From JBBROS01 sp965213845 (GTDB lineage: Bacteria; Pseudomonadota; Alphaproteobacteria; Acetobacterales; Acetobacteraceae), in NCBI GenBank assembly GCA_965213845.1, contig CBDCAI010000004.1, positions 62,001 to 126,000 on the forward strand: a DNA stretch of 64,000 nucleotides, given 5' to 3'. The stretch's first letter is position 1, and the number at the start of each line of letters is the position of its first letter. The notes under the pieces were generated by a model that ran no database searches, was not told the origin of the DNA, and saw nothing but the letters and a program-made list of their open reading frames with translations. This document shows, one piece after another, positions 42,402 to 50,710 of this stretch. The position numbers and the translations under genes were made by a program.

Positions 42402-42434
42402 AGCGTGCCCGGATCGGCATGATCCGGGCACGCT
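42402..42434 (+). terminator. Perfect 14-bp hairpin after the hpn operon
   Basis: AGCGTGCCCGGATC (42402-42415) pairs perfectly with GATCCGGGCACGCT (42421-42434) around a 5-nt loop. It starts 65 bp after the shc stop and 30 bp before the next gene. There is no T-run, so either the extreme stability stops transcription on its own or it protects the 3' end of the hpn transcript. Confidence 0.7.
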
Positions 42435-42463
42435 ACTGATCCCGTCCGTCCAGGAGTGCCGAG

Positions 42464-42904
42464 ATGACCGAGCAGACCATGGTCCGCCGCCACATGCTTC
42501 GCATCCTTGTCTTGGTAGCATGCGCCGTCACGGTCCTGCCCGGACCGGCCCACGCTCAGCAGGTCGCCCCGCCCTCCGCCGGGACCGCCACGGCCACGGC
42601 CGATAATGCGATGCTGCTGACGGTGTTCCTGAAGCACGATCAGTCCCGGCCGCTCGCCGCCTTGAACGAGCAGCTCGCCCGGCAAGGCTTCTACAAGGCT
42701 TTTCCACCGCCGGGCATCGAGGTCGTCAGCTGGAACGTCGTGATGGGCATCGGTCAGATCCTCGTCCTGCGCTTCCCCGCGACCCGCCTGCGCGAGATCA
42801 ACCGAGTGCTCGAGGACACCGCCTGGGGGCCCTATCGGACCGAGTTCTTCCCGACCTATGACTACAAGGCGGTAGCCACCGCCGAGCACGAGAAAGCGCA
42901 GTAG
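42464..42904 (+). CDS. Secreted protein of unknown function (146 aa)
   Basis: A 146-residue protein with a signal peptide (RRHMLRILVLVACAVTVLPGPAHAQ, cleavage after about residue 31). The mature part holds a compact domain of about 95 residues: MLLTVFLKHDQSRPLAALNEQLARQGFYKAFPPPGIEVVSWNVVMGIGQILVLRFPATRLREINR, then WGPYRTEFFPTYDY. The pattern suggests a ferredoxin-like alpha/beta fold, similar in outline to muconolactone-isomerase-like domains. I do not recognise the family or function. CAGGAG lies upstream of the ATG. Confidence 0.75.
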   Translation: MTEQTMVRRHMLRILVLVACAVTVLPGPAHAQQVAPPSAGTATATADNAMLLTVFLKHDQSRPLAALNEQLARQGFYKAFPPPGIEVVSWNVVMGIGQILVLRFPATRLREINRVLEDTAWGPYRTEFFPTYDYKAVATAEHEKAQ

Positions 42905-42952
42905 CCGCCAGGCCCGTCAGGGCCCGACGGCTTCCAGGGCTGCAGGAGGAGC

Positions 42953-43477
42953 CTAGACGCCCGCCTTCGCACCCTGCCGGGTCAGCTGCAGGAAGCGCTG
43001 GGTGGTCGGCACGATCTGCCGCTCGATGAAGTCTGCCATCGCCTGCTCCTCCGCAAGCGACTGCTTCAACGCGCTGACCGATCCCGTGTCGCCCATTGCC
43101 TCCGCCATCGCGATCAGGCTCGTGTAGGCCGCGATCTCCTGGTGCTCGAAGGCGAAGTTGGCGAACGTGTTCTTCAGGATCTCGTCCGGTGCCGGAACGT
43201 GCAGCGCCGCCGCCACGTTGCCCATCACGCCCGTCACCGCGTCCTTCAGCGCCGAGGACGAGGTCTCGTGCCGCGCCAGGATCGCCTCCAGCCGCTTGGC
43301 CTGCTCCTGCGACTCGGTATGGTGCTGCTGCAGCCGGGCCTTCATCTCCGGATAGTTTTCGAGCCGTTCGACCTGGCGTTCCGTCAACTCGATCGCCGTC
43401 ATCTCCAGCGCGTGCATGTTGCGCAACCCGGTATGATAGATCTCGTGTGCGGGATCATCGTGTGCGTCGCCGTCCAT
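42953..43477 (-). CDS. Ferritin-like DUF892 (YciE/YciF-type) protein
   Basis: A 174-residue four-helix-bundle protein of family DUF892. Metal-site candidates are Glu in IYHTGLRNMHALEMTAIELTERQ, Glu in FEHQEIAAYTSL and Glu in AEEQAMADFI, arranged as in other ferritin-like diiron proteins. These are often induced under stress (osmotic or general) and may protect against oxidative damage; the activity is unproven. There is no signal peptide. The gene stands alone on the minus strand. Confidence 0.85.
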   Translation of the reverse strand: MDGDAHDDPAHEIYHTGLRNMHALEMTAIELTERQVERLENYPEMKARLQQHHTESQEQAKRLEAILARHETSSSALKDAVTGVMGNVAAALHVPAPDEILKNTFANFAFEHQEIAAYTSLIAMAEAMGDTGSVSALKQSLAEEQAMADFIERQIVPTTQRFLQLTRQGAKAGV

Positions 43478-43593
43478 GGCATGTCTCCGTTGTTGTGGAT
43501 CAGCTGCCTACGCGCCCGCACGCCGACGGTTCTCCCGCCGGCCATCACGGTCCGTTGCACGGCCCGGCCGTCCCACCCCCGGGTGTCCCGCTC

Positions 43594-44598
43594 CTAGTTA
43601 CCCGGAAGCGCCGCCGCCTCCGGGAAGAAGAAGTCCTGCCACCGCGCCGGCTGCGTCTTCAGCACCTTCGTCAGCACCATGTGGTTTGCAACCGTCATCA
43701 TGCCGAACGGTGCCGTCGAGAAGCTCGTCCGCGGATCGCCGATCTGTCCCAGCATCTGCTCCACCGTCCCCTTCTCGCCCGTCGCCTTCAGGTACAGCGC
43801 GCAAGCCTCCGCCGGATGCGCCGCGATATAGGCCGAAGCCTCCGAAGCCGCGGCCATGAAGGCCCGGATCACCGTCGGGTTCGCATCGTGGAACTTGGTC
43901 GAGGCGAAATACACCGCGTTGCTGTATGGCCCGCCCAGGATCGCGTCGCTCGTCGTCACCACGTGCAACCCGGGCGCCGCCGCCTCCGCCGCCTGATACG
44001 GCGCGCCCGAGAAGTGCCCCGTCAGCGCCCCGCCCCCGCCCGTTAAGGACGCCTGCGCGTCCGGATGACCCAGCGTCACCGTCATCGCGTCGAAATGGTC
44101 GAACTGCGCGTCGCCGAACAGCTTGCGCGCCGCGATCTGCAGGATGATCGCCTGGCTCGACACCTTCACCGTGGGCACCGCGATCTTGTCCGTGGGCTTG
44201 AGGTCCGTCAGCGACTTGACCGCCGGGTTGTTGCTCAGCAGCCACATCGGCGTCGCCGAGGAGCCCGCCAGGCCCTTCACCTGGCCCCGCGTCCGGTCCC
44301 ACAGCAGCAGCATGTTGCTCGCCCCCGTCGTCACCACGTCCACGTTGCCCGACAGCAGCGCATCCGTCGCCGCCCCGCCGCCCCCAAAGGTCACGTACTG
44401 GGCCGAGAGCTTGATCCCCAGCGCCTCCCCGGCCTTCTCGACCAGCTTCTGCTGCTCCATCACGATCGGCGCCAGGTAGATGATCCCCGGCTGCTTCGTG
44501 ATACGCACCTCGCTCACCTCCGCCCGGACCACGCCGGGCAAAGCCAGCACAGCGAACAGCGACAGCGCAGCCCACGGCAGCGAACGGCGACACGGCAT
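43594..44598 (-). CDS. ABC transporter substrate-binding protein, NitT/TauT type
   Basis: A 334-residue periplasmic binding protein for a nitrate/sulfonate/aliphatic-compound type ABC importer. It has a signal peptide (residues 1-26, LPWAALSLFAVLALPGVVRA). The mature N-terminus EVRITKQPGIIYLAPIVMEQQKLVEKAG and FGGGGAATDALLSGNVDVVTTGASNMLLLWD are typical. GGAGGAAG precedes the ATG at a good distance. It is divergent from the ATPase and permease genes, 106 bp away, so all three probably form one uptake system. The ligand is not known. Confidence 0.9.
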   Translation of the reverse strand: MPCRRSLPWAALSLFAVLALPGVVRAEVSEVRITKQPGIIYLAPIVMEQQKLVEKAGEALGIKLSAQYVTFGGGGAATDALLSGNVDVVTTGASNMLLLWDRTRGQVKGLAGSSATPMWLLSNNPAVKSLTDLKPTDKIAVPTVKVSSQAIILQIAARKLFGDAQFDHFDAMTVTLGHPDAQASLTGGGGALTGHFSGAPYQAAEAAAPGLHVVTTSDAILGGPYSNAVYFASTKFHDANPTVIRAFMAAASEASAYIAAHPAEACALYLKATGEKGTVEQMLGQIGDPRTSFSTAPFGMMTVANHMVLTKVLKTQPARWQDFFFPEAAALPGN

Positions 44599-44704
44599 GG
44601 CTTCCTCCGGTTTCTTCGTGGCCCGCAGCCTATCCTGGCCCCGTGACGGTGGACAGGGGCGGCCACTTCCAGGACACTCCCGCCAAAGAAGATCGGGAGC
44701 GAAA

Positions 44705-45550
44705 TTGGAACAGTCCGCCGCCTTGTCCGCCGGCCCGACGCCAGGCGTGGCCCCGCCGGACGTGCAGCTTCTCGATGCGACGCTTCTCGATGGGCAGCTT
44801 CTCGATGGGCCGCTTCTCGACGTCCGCGGCGTCACGCTGCAGTACCGCACCGCCGAACGCATCGTCACCGCCACCCACCGCGTCAGCTTCCAGGTCTACC
44901 CCGGCGACCGCTTCGTCCTGCTCGGCCCGTCCGGCTGCGGCAAGTCGTCCCTGCTGAAGGCCGTCGCCGGCTACCTCGACCCGGTCGAAGGCGAGTTCCA
45001 CCTCCACGGCCGCAAGATCACCGGACCCGGCCCCGACCGCATGATGGTCTTCCAGGAGTTCGACCAGCTGCTGCCCTGGAAGAGCGTGCGCGACAACATC
45101 GTCTTCCCCCTGCTCGCCACCCGCCGCCTCTCCCGCGCCCAGGCCAAGGAACGGGCGAACTACTACATCGACAAGGTCGGCCTCTCCGCCTTCGCCGACG
45201 CCTACCCCCACACCCTCTCGGGCGGCATGAAGCAGCGCGTCGCCATCGCCCGCGGCATGGCGATGGAACCGCAGATCCTGCTGATGGACGAACCCTTCGC
45301 CGCGCTCGACGCCCTGACCCGCCGCACCATGCAGGACGAGCTGCTCCGCCTCTGGGACGACACGCGCTTCACCGTCCTCTTCGTCACCCACAGCATCAAC
45401 GAGGCCATCAAGGTGGGCAACCGCATCCTTCTGCTGACCCCCCACCCCGGCCAGGTCCGGGCCGAGATGGACAGCCTGCCGCGCGAAACCATCGACGGCG
45501 AGGCCCAGCTCGGTCTCGAGAACCGCATCCACGACCTGTTGTTCGCATGA
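44705..45550 (+). CDS. ABC transporter ATP-binding protein, NitT/TauT type
   Basis: A 281-residue ATPase. Walker A GPSGCGKSS, Q-loop VFQEFDQLLPW, signature LSGGMKQR, Walker B ILLMDEPFAALD and the H-loop TH are present. A TTG start at 44705 is chosen because GGGAG precedes it with about seven bases of spacing; no ATG in this frame lies between it and the conserved domain other than far upstream ones overlapping the divergent gene. The N-terminus contains a four-fold imperfect 15-nt repeat. The permease gene overlaps its end by 4 nt. Confidence 0.88.
   Translation: MEQSAALSAGPTPGVAPPDVQLLDATLLDGQLLDGPLLDVRGVTLQYRTAERIVTATHRVSFQVYPGDRFVLLGPSGCGKSSLLKAVAGYLDPVEGEFHLHGRKITGPGPDRMMVFQEFDQLLPWKSVRDNIVFPLLATRRLSRAQAKERANYYIDKVGLSAFADAYPHTLSGGMKQRVAIARGMAMEPQILLMDEPFAALDALTRRTMQDELLRLWDDTRFTVLFVTHSINEAIKVGNRILLLTPHPGQVRAEMDSLPRETIDGEAQLGLENRIHDLLFA
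44768..44827 (+). repeat. Four-fold 15-nt tandem repeat within the ABC ATPase gene
   Basis: Imperfect units of CTTCTCGATGnGnnG begin at about 44768, 44783, 44798 and 44813. They encode LLDATLLDGQLLDGPLLD in the N-terminal extension before the nucleotide-binding domain. The period is a multiple of three, so copy changes keep the frame. Confidence 0.75.
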
Positions 45551-46476
45551 GCATCACCACCCGGCCCCCCGAACCTGCGCCTTTCCCGGCGCAAGCCGCC
45601 CAGGCCCCACCCACGCCGCCGTTCCGCGAGCCCTACGTCGAACAGCAGGTCGTCGCCTTCAGTGGCCGCGACGCCGTCGAACGCCCCATCCCCGCCCTGG
45701 AACGCCTGTTCAACCACGGCTGGATCCGGAAGGCCCTGCTGATCGTCGGCCTGTGCGTCGTCTGGCAGGCCTACTCCACCTACCTCGACAACGACCTGCT
45801 GTTCCCCACCTTCGGCGACACCATGCGCGCCTTCTGGGCCAACATCGTCAACGGCGTCCTGCCGAACCGCGCCTGGTCGTCCGTCCGGGTCCTGCTCATG
45901 GGCTACGTTGTGGGCGTCGTCCTCGCCACCGTCCTGTCCATCGCCGCCATCAACACGCGGATCGGCAACGACCTGCTCGAGACGCTGACAAGCATGTTCA
46001 ACCCGCTGCCCGCCATCGCGCTGCTGCCGCTGGCCTTGCTGTGGTTCGGGCTCGGCAACGGCAGCCTCGTGTTCGTGCTGGTCCATTCCGTGCTGTGGGT
46101 GGTCGCGCTGAACATGCACGCCGGCTTCCTCGGCGTGTCCACCACCCTGCGCATGGTCGGCCGCAACTACGGGCTGCGCGGCTTCCGCTACGTGCTCGCC
46201 ATCCTGATCCCGGCCGCCTTCCCCAGCATCCTGACCGGCCTCAAGGTCGGCTGGGCTTTCGCCTGGCGCACGCTGATCGCCGCCGAACTCGTCTTCGGCG
46301 TCGCCTCCGGCGCCGGCGGCCTCGGCTGGTTCATCTTCGAGAACAAGAACCAACTCGAAATCCCCGCCGTGTTCGCCGGCCTGTTCAGCGTCATCCTGAT
46401 CGGCCTCGCCGTCGAGAACCTCGTCTTCCGCTGGATCGAACGCCGCACCGTCCGCCGCTGGGGCATGCAGCACTGA
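45547..46476 (+). CDS. ABC transporter permease, NitT/TauT type
   Basis: A 309-residue inner-membrane permease of the BPD_transp_1 family. After an unusual Pro-rich N-terminal tail of about 55 residues there are six or so transmembrane segments. The EAA-type loop that contacts the ATPase is visible (LRMVGRNYGLRGFRYVLAILIPAAFPSILTGLKVGWAFAW). It starts with ATGA overlapping the ATPase stop and ends convergently to the Uma2 remnant. Confidence 0.9.
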   Translation: MSITTRPPEPAPFPAQAAQAPPTPPFREPYVEQQVVAFSGRDAVERPIPALERLFNHGWIRKALLIVGLCVVWQAYSTYLDNDLLFPTFGDTMRAFWANIVNGVLPNRAWSSVRVLLMGYVVGVVLATVLSIAAINTRIGNDLLETLTSMFNPLPAIALLPLALLWFGLGNGSLVFVLVHSVLWVVALNMHAGFLGVSTTLRMVGRNYGLRGFRYVLAILIPAAFPSILTGLKVGWAFAWRTLIAAELVFGVASGAGGLGWFIFENKNQLEIPAVFAGLFSVILIGLAVENLVFRWIERRTVRRWGMQH

Positions 46477-46504
46477 GCCGCATCCGACCGAAGCGGCCCG
46501 CCCG

Positions 46505-46774
46505 CTACCCCGGAACCAGCTCCAACCCCTCGTAGAACGCCGCCACCGGCACAGCGATCCCGATCTCCGGTAGCCCCAGCACGTCCGCCTCCGTCAGCGT
46601 CGCCGCCGTCCACCCATGCCCGCCCGCAGCCCGGCTGAAGACCGTCACCCCGGCCCCCGTCGGCTCCACCGGCACAGACTGCCAGATCGACGCCACCGCC
46701 CCATACTCCCGCGGCTTCACGATCCGGTCCCGCCGCCCGGACGTCGGGCTGACCACCTCGAGCGCCCGGCCCGC
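46505..46774 (-). pseudogene. C-terminal remnant of a Uma2 (DUF820) family nuclease gene
   Basis: The frame encodes LEVVSPTSGRRDRIVKPREYGAVASI, then LTEADVLGLPEIGIAVPVAAFYEGLEL. This matches the C-terminal half of Uma2/DUF820 proteins (PD-(D/E)XK nuclease fold), which are widespread in high-GC bacteria and cyanobacteria. The N-terminal part is absent: upstream, the frame is blocked by the stop codon of livF at 46775. A GTG at 46756 could start an 83-residue product, but it would lack most of the fold. I call it a degraded remnant. Confidence 0.6.
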
Positions 46775-47481
<707 letters not shown>

Positions 47482-47485
<4 letters not shown>

Positions 47486-48288
47486 ACCCCCCGCACCCCC
47501 GCCCGGGCCCCCGCCTCCAGCCGCGCCGCGACCTTGTGGCCCAGATACGCCTCGATCACGGCCGGGTCGCGCCGCACTGCACCCGGCAGGCCGTCCGCGA
47601 TTCGCCGCCCGAAGTTCAGCACCGTCACGTGGTCCGAGATGTCCATCACGAACCCCATGTCGTGTTCCACCAGCAGCACCGTCGTCCCCAGCTGCCGCAA
47701 GCGTCGCACCAGCACCGCCAGCGCCTCCGTTTCAGCCGGGTTCATCCCCGCCGCCGGCTCGTCCAGCAGCAGCAGCTTCGGCTCCGGCGCCAAGGCCCGA
47801 GCGATCTCCAGCCGGCGCTGGTCGCCATACGACAGCCCGCCCGCCTGCCGCTCCGCCACCCCCGACAGCCCCACCACGTCGAGCGCCGTCCGCGCCCGCG
47901 CCACCGCCGCACGCTCCTCGGCGCGGAACCCCGGCAGCCGCAGCAGCACGCCCCCCAGCCCCGCGTGCATCCGGGGGTGCAGCCCGGTCAACACGTTCTC
48001 CAGCACCGTCATCGCGCCGAAGATGCGGATGTTCTGGAACGTCCGCCCCAGCCCCAGCGCCGCCCGCCGCTCCGGCGGCAGCCCCCCGATCTCCGTCCCG
48101 TCCAGCACGATCCGCCCCGCGCTCGGCGCCACCAGCCCGCTGACCAGGTTGAACAGCGTCGTCTTGCCCGCCCCGTTCGGCCCGATCACCGCATGCACGC
48201 CGCCCGCCGCCACGTCCATCGTCACGTCGTCCACCGCCACCAGCCCCGCGAAGCGGCGCGTCAGCCCCACAAGGCGCAGCAGCGTCAT
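47482..48288 (-). CDS. livG: Branched-chain amino-acid type ABC ATPase LivG
   Basis: A 268-residue ATPase of the LivG type. Walker A GPNGAGKTT, the LivG-specific GLGRTFQNIRIFGAMTVLENVLTGLHPRMHAG block, signature LSYGDQRRLEIARAL, Walker B LLLLDEPAAGMNPAE, and VLLVEHDMGFVMDISDHVTVLNFGR are present. The start at 48288 gives the normal N-terminus MTLLRLVGLTRRFAG; the open frame continues upstream into the inserted islet. It begins 10 bp after the stop of the small islet gene. Confidence 0.92.
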
Positions 48289-48298
48289 CGCGCCAAAT

Positions 48299-48466
48299 TC
48301 ACGCCTCGACGGGTCGGGTATGTGTGACCGAAGGCACAGGTTCCCGATCCGGCGGCGCTGCCGTATCGGCTGGCATCGGCACATTCACGTCGAACGCCGA
48401 AAAAATGCTCTTTTCCAGACCGGAAGGAGCCTCGAGCCTTTGAAGCGTCTGATCGTTGTCGTTCAC
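48299..48466 (-). CDS. Small Pro-rich protein in the liv islet (55 aa)
   Basis: A 55-residue ORF starting at GTG (VNDNDQTLQRLEAPSG) and ending in a Pro/Thr-rich tail (PADTAAPPDREPVPSVTHTRP). Its GTG overlaps the stop of the remnant upstream as GTGA, the arrangement expected of a real two-gene unit. It has no signal peptide or domain I recognise and looks intrinsically disordered. It may be the surviving partner of the decayed upstream gene, or equally decayed. Confidence 0.45.
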   Translation of the reverse strand: MNDNDQTLQRLEAPSGLEKSIFSAFDVNVPMPADTAAPPDREPVPSVTHTRPVEA

Positions 48467-48801
48467 CGGGGCAACCCTTCCGAGTACGTCGCTATGAAAT
48501 AGGCCTGCGTCTCTTGCAGTCGCCGCAGCTTTGCACAACGGTCCATGATCGTCGCCTCTGGCGCTCAGCATCGATGACCTGCGCGCCCGGCAATGATGCC
48601 CGACCACAGGAACGGGTGCTCGCGCCACCAGACCCAGGCCGCCAGGCTTCCGCTGGACCCCACCGCACGAACCAACTCGATCCCGCGGACCCACTTTGAG
48701 AGCCGGTTGCGGTATAGCCGAATGCAGACGCTCGCGGCCTTGCACTGCTCCATCTGCCGCCAATACAGGTCGGGCTGCCGACGCGCGTTCCCGTCGATCA
48801 T
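48463..48801 (-). pseudogene. Decayed hypothetical gene inserted between livM and livG
   Basis: The first frame (48801-48565) encodes a 78-residue segment including YWRQMEQCKAASVCIRLYRN, WVRGIELVRAVGSSGSLAAW and REHPFLWSGIIAG, then stops. The other frame at that point reads AQVIDA, the expected continuation, showing a frameshift. After the stop, the original frame resumes with KLRRLQETQAYFIATYSEGLPR and a second stop at 48463. I take this as one gene of perhaps 150-180 residues broken by a frameshift and internal deletion. The hydrophobic SGSLAAWVWW...FLWSGIIAG region suggests membrane association. Function unknown. Confidence 0.55.
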
Positions 48802-48807
48802 GAAGGG

Positions 48808-49650
48808 CTAGGCCGCCCGCCGCCGCATGCGGGACCCCAGCAGCCCGTTCGGCAGGAACAGCACCGCCAGCACGATAATCACCCCGTTCACCACCAGCCT
48901 GACGTCGCTGATGCCGCGCAGCAGCTCCGGCAGCAGCGTCAGTACCCAGGCTCCCAGCACCGGCGCCAGCGGCGTCCCGATCCCGCCCAGCAGCGCATAC
49001 GACAGGATCGTCACCGCCGGCTCGAACCCATACTCGTTCGGCCCGATGAAGCTCGACACATGCGCCGAAAGGCACCCGGCCACCCCCGCCAGCACCGCCG
49101 ACGCCAGCAGCGCGCCCATCCGATACCGCCCGACCGGGATGCCCATCACCGCCGCCGCCGTCTCGTCCTCGCGCATCGCCTCCATCGCCCGGCCGATCCG
49201 GCTTCGCCCCACCAGCCACAGCCCCGCCACCGCCACCCCCAGCAGCCCATAGATCATCCAAACCTCGCCCCGCTCCGGGATCCCCGACAGGCCCAGCGCG
49301 CCACCCAGATAATCCACGTTCAGATACAAGGCCCGCAGCACCTCGCCCAACCCGATCGTCGCGATCGCCAGGTATACCCCCGCCAGACGCAGCGTCGGCA
49401 CCCCCACCGCCAGCGCGAACAGCACCGGGACCACCACGCTGGCGGGCAGCACCAGCAGGAACGGCAGCTTCAGCTTCAACGTCATCAGCGCCGACGAATA
49501 GGCGCCCAGCCCCATGAACGCCGCCTGCCCCAGGCTCAGCTGCCCCACCGCCAGCACCACATACATCGACAGCGCCAGCAACCCGTTGATCCCCAGGGCA
49601 TAGACCAGGTTCTGGTAGGTCCACAGCAGGTCGTCGAGCCAGGGCGGCAT
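48808..49650 (-). CDS. livM: Branched-chain amino-acid type ABC permease LivM
   Basis: A 280-residue inner-membrane permease with about eight hydrophobic segments. The LivM signature AVGQLSLGQAAFMGLGAYSSALM is near residues 35-57, and TIGLGEVLR and SRIGRAMEAMREDETAAAVMGIPVGRYR (the cytoplasmic coupling loop) are typical. It is shorter than many LivM proteins because the long N-terminal extension is missing. It follows livH with a 1-nt gap. Confidence 0.92.
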   Translation of the reverse strand: MPPWLDDLLWTYQNLVYALGINGLLALSMYVVLAVGQLSLGQAAFMGLGAYSSALMTLKLKLPFLLVLPASVVVPVLFALAVGVPTLRLAGVYLAIATIGLGEVLRALYLNVDYLGGALGLSGIPERGEVWMIYGLLGVAVAGLWLVGRSRIGRAMEAMREDETAAAVMGIPVGRYRMGALLASAVLAGVAGCLSAHVSSFIGPNEYGFEPAVTILSYALLGGIGTPLAPVLGAWVLTLLPELLRGISDVRLVVNGVIIVLAVLFLPNGLLGSRMRRRAA

Positions 49651-49651
49651 C

Positions 49652-50533
49652 TCAGGCCCGCCGCATCACGGCACGCCCGAACAGGCCCGAAGGCCGCGTC
49701 CACAGCACCGCCACCAGGATCAGGAACGCCACCGCCTCCTTCAGCCCGGACGACAGGTACCCCGCGGTCATCACCTCGATCACCCCCAGCGCCAGCCCGG
49801 CCAGCACCGCGCCGCGCAGATCCCCCATGCCGCCCACGATGATGACCACGAAGCCCCGCAGCATCATCGTCTCGCCCATGTAGGGGTGGATCGCGTTGAA
49901 ATTCAGCCCGATCAGCACGCCGCCGGCGCCGGCCAGGCACCCCGATACGAACGATACCAGCGCCGCCGCCCGCCCCGTGTCGATCCCCATCAGCTGCGCC
50001 GCGTCCGGCTTCTCCGCCATCGCCCGGATCGCCAGCCCCAGCCGCGTCCCCCGCATCAGCAGCGTCAGCGCCCCCACCAGCACCGCCGTCGCCCCCAGCA
50101 CCAGCAGCTGCGCCGCCGTGATCCGCACCGGCCCCAGCGTGAACGCCTCCGCCGAGATCACCCCAGGCGGCAGCCGCCGGATGTCGGACCCGAGCCACGC
50201 CGCCAGCGCCGCATACAGCGCCAGCACACCCCCCAGCGTCACCATCAGGAACGACAGCTCCGGCGCCTGCCGCCGCCGCAGCCGGGTCAGCAACAGGGCA
50301 TCGAGCACCACCGCGATCAGCCCGGCCGCCACCGCCGCCAGCGGCAGCGCCGCCCAGATCCCCAGGCCCCAGCTGCGCGTCAGCCACAACGCCACCAGGG
50401 CGCCGGCCGAGAAATAAAATCCATACGTCAGGTTGATGACCCGCAGCACCCCGAACATCAGCGTGAAGCCGAGGGCGAATAGGGCATAGGTGGCGCCGAG
50501 CAGGACGCCGTTTGCGAGCTGCTGGGCGAGCAT
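49652..50533 (-). CDS. livH: Branched-chain amino-acid type ABC permease LivH
   Basis: A 293-residue inner-membrane permease of the LivH type. LANGVLLGATYALFALGFTLMFGVLRVINLTYG is the family's N-terminal hallmark, and GTRLGLAIRAMAEKPDAAQLMGIDTGRAAALVSFVSG is the coupling loop. About eight transmembrane segments are visible. It is the first gene of the operon livH-livM-[islet]-livG-livF. No periplasmic binding protein gene is next to it. Confidence 0.92.
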   Translation of the reverse strand: MLAQQLANGVLLGATYALFALGFTLMFGVLRVINLTYGFYFSAGALVALWLTRSWGLGIWAALPLAAVAAGLIAVVLDALLLTRLRRRQAPELSFLMVTLGGVLALYAALAAWLGSDIRRLPPGVISAEAFTLGPVRITAAQLLVLGATAVLVGALTLLMRGTRLGLAIRAMAEKPDAAQLMGIDTGRAAALVSFVSGCLAGAGGVLIGLNFNAIHPYMGETMMLRGFVVIIVGGMGDLRGAVLAGLALGVIEVMTAGYLSSGLKEAVAFLILVAVLWTRPSGLFGRAVMRRA

Positions 50534-50632
50534 CCGGCGGCTATATGAGATTACCCGCAGCCCGTCCAGGCGGAAGGCCGCCCGCCCCCGGCCACGCGGC
50601 CTCGCAAGATGCGGGAAATCGAGACTTATGAA

Positions 50633-50650
50633 CCGTTTTCAAACAGTTGG
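50633..50650. promoter_or_regulatory. 18-bp near-palindrome in divergent promoter region
   Basis: AACCGTTT-TC-AAACAGTT has arms matching at seven of eight positions. It lies 100 bp before livH and 60 bp before the nitrilase-family gene, in the 177-bp divergent promoter region. Its AT-richness against the GC-rich background and its symmetry suit a dimeric regulator such as a GntR- or LysR-type protein. No regulator gene is adjacent. Confidence 0.45.
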
Positions 50651-50710
50651 AGACAGTCCGTTACACCAACGAGCTTGCTGCGGTCACCACGGCCTTTGTA
50701 GGCTGCCGCC

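Noticed and set aside
46477..46497. GCCGC/GCGGC hairpin after the NitT-type permease gene
   Set aside because: Only 5 bp with an 11-nt loop and no T-run; in this GC-rich DNA it is not distinguishable from chance.
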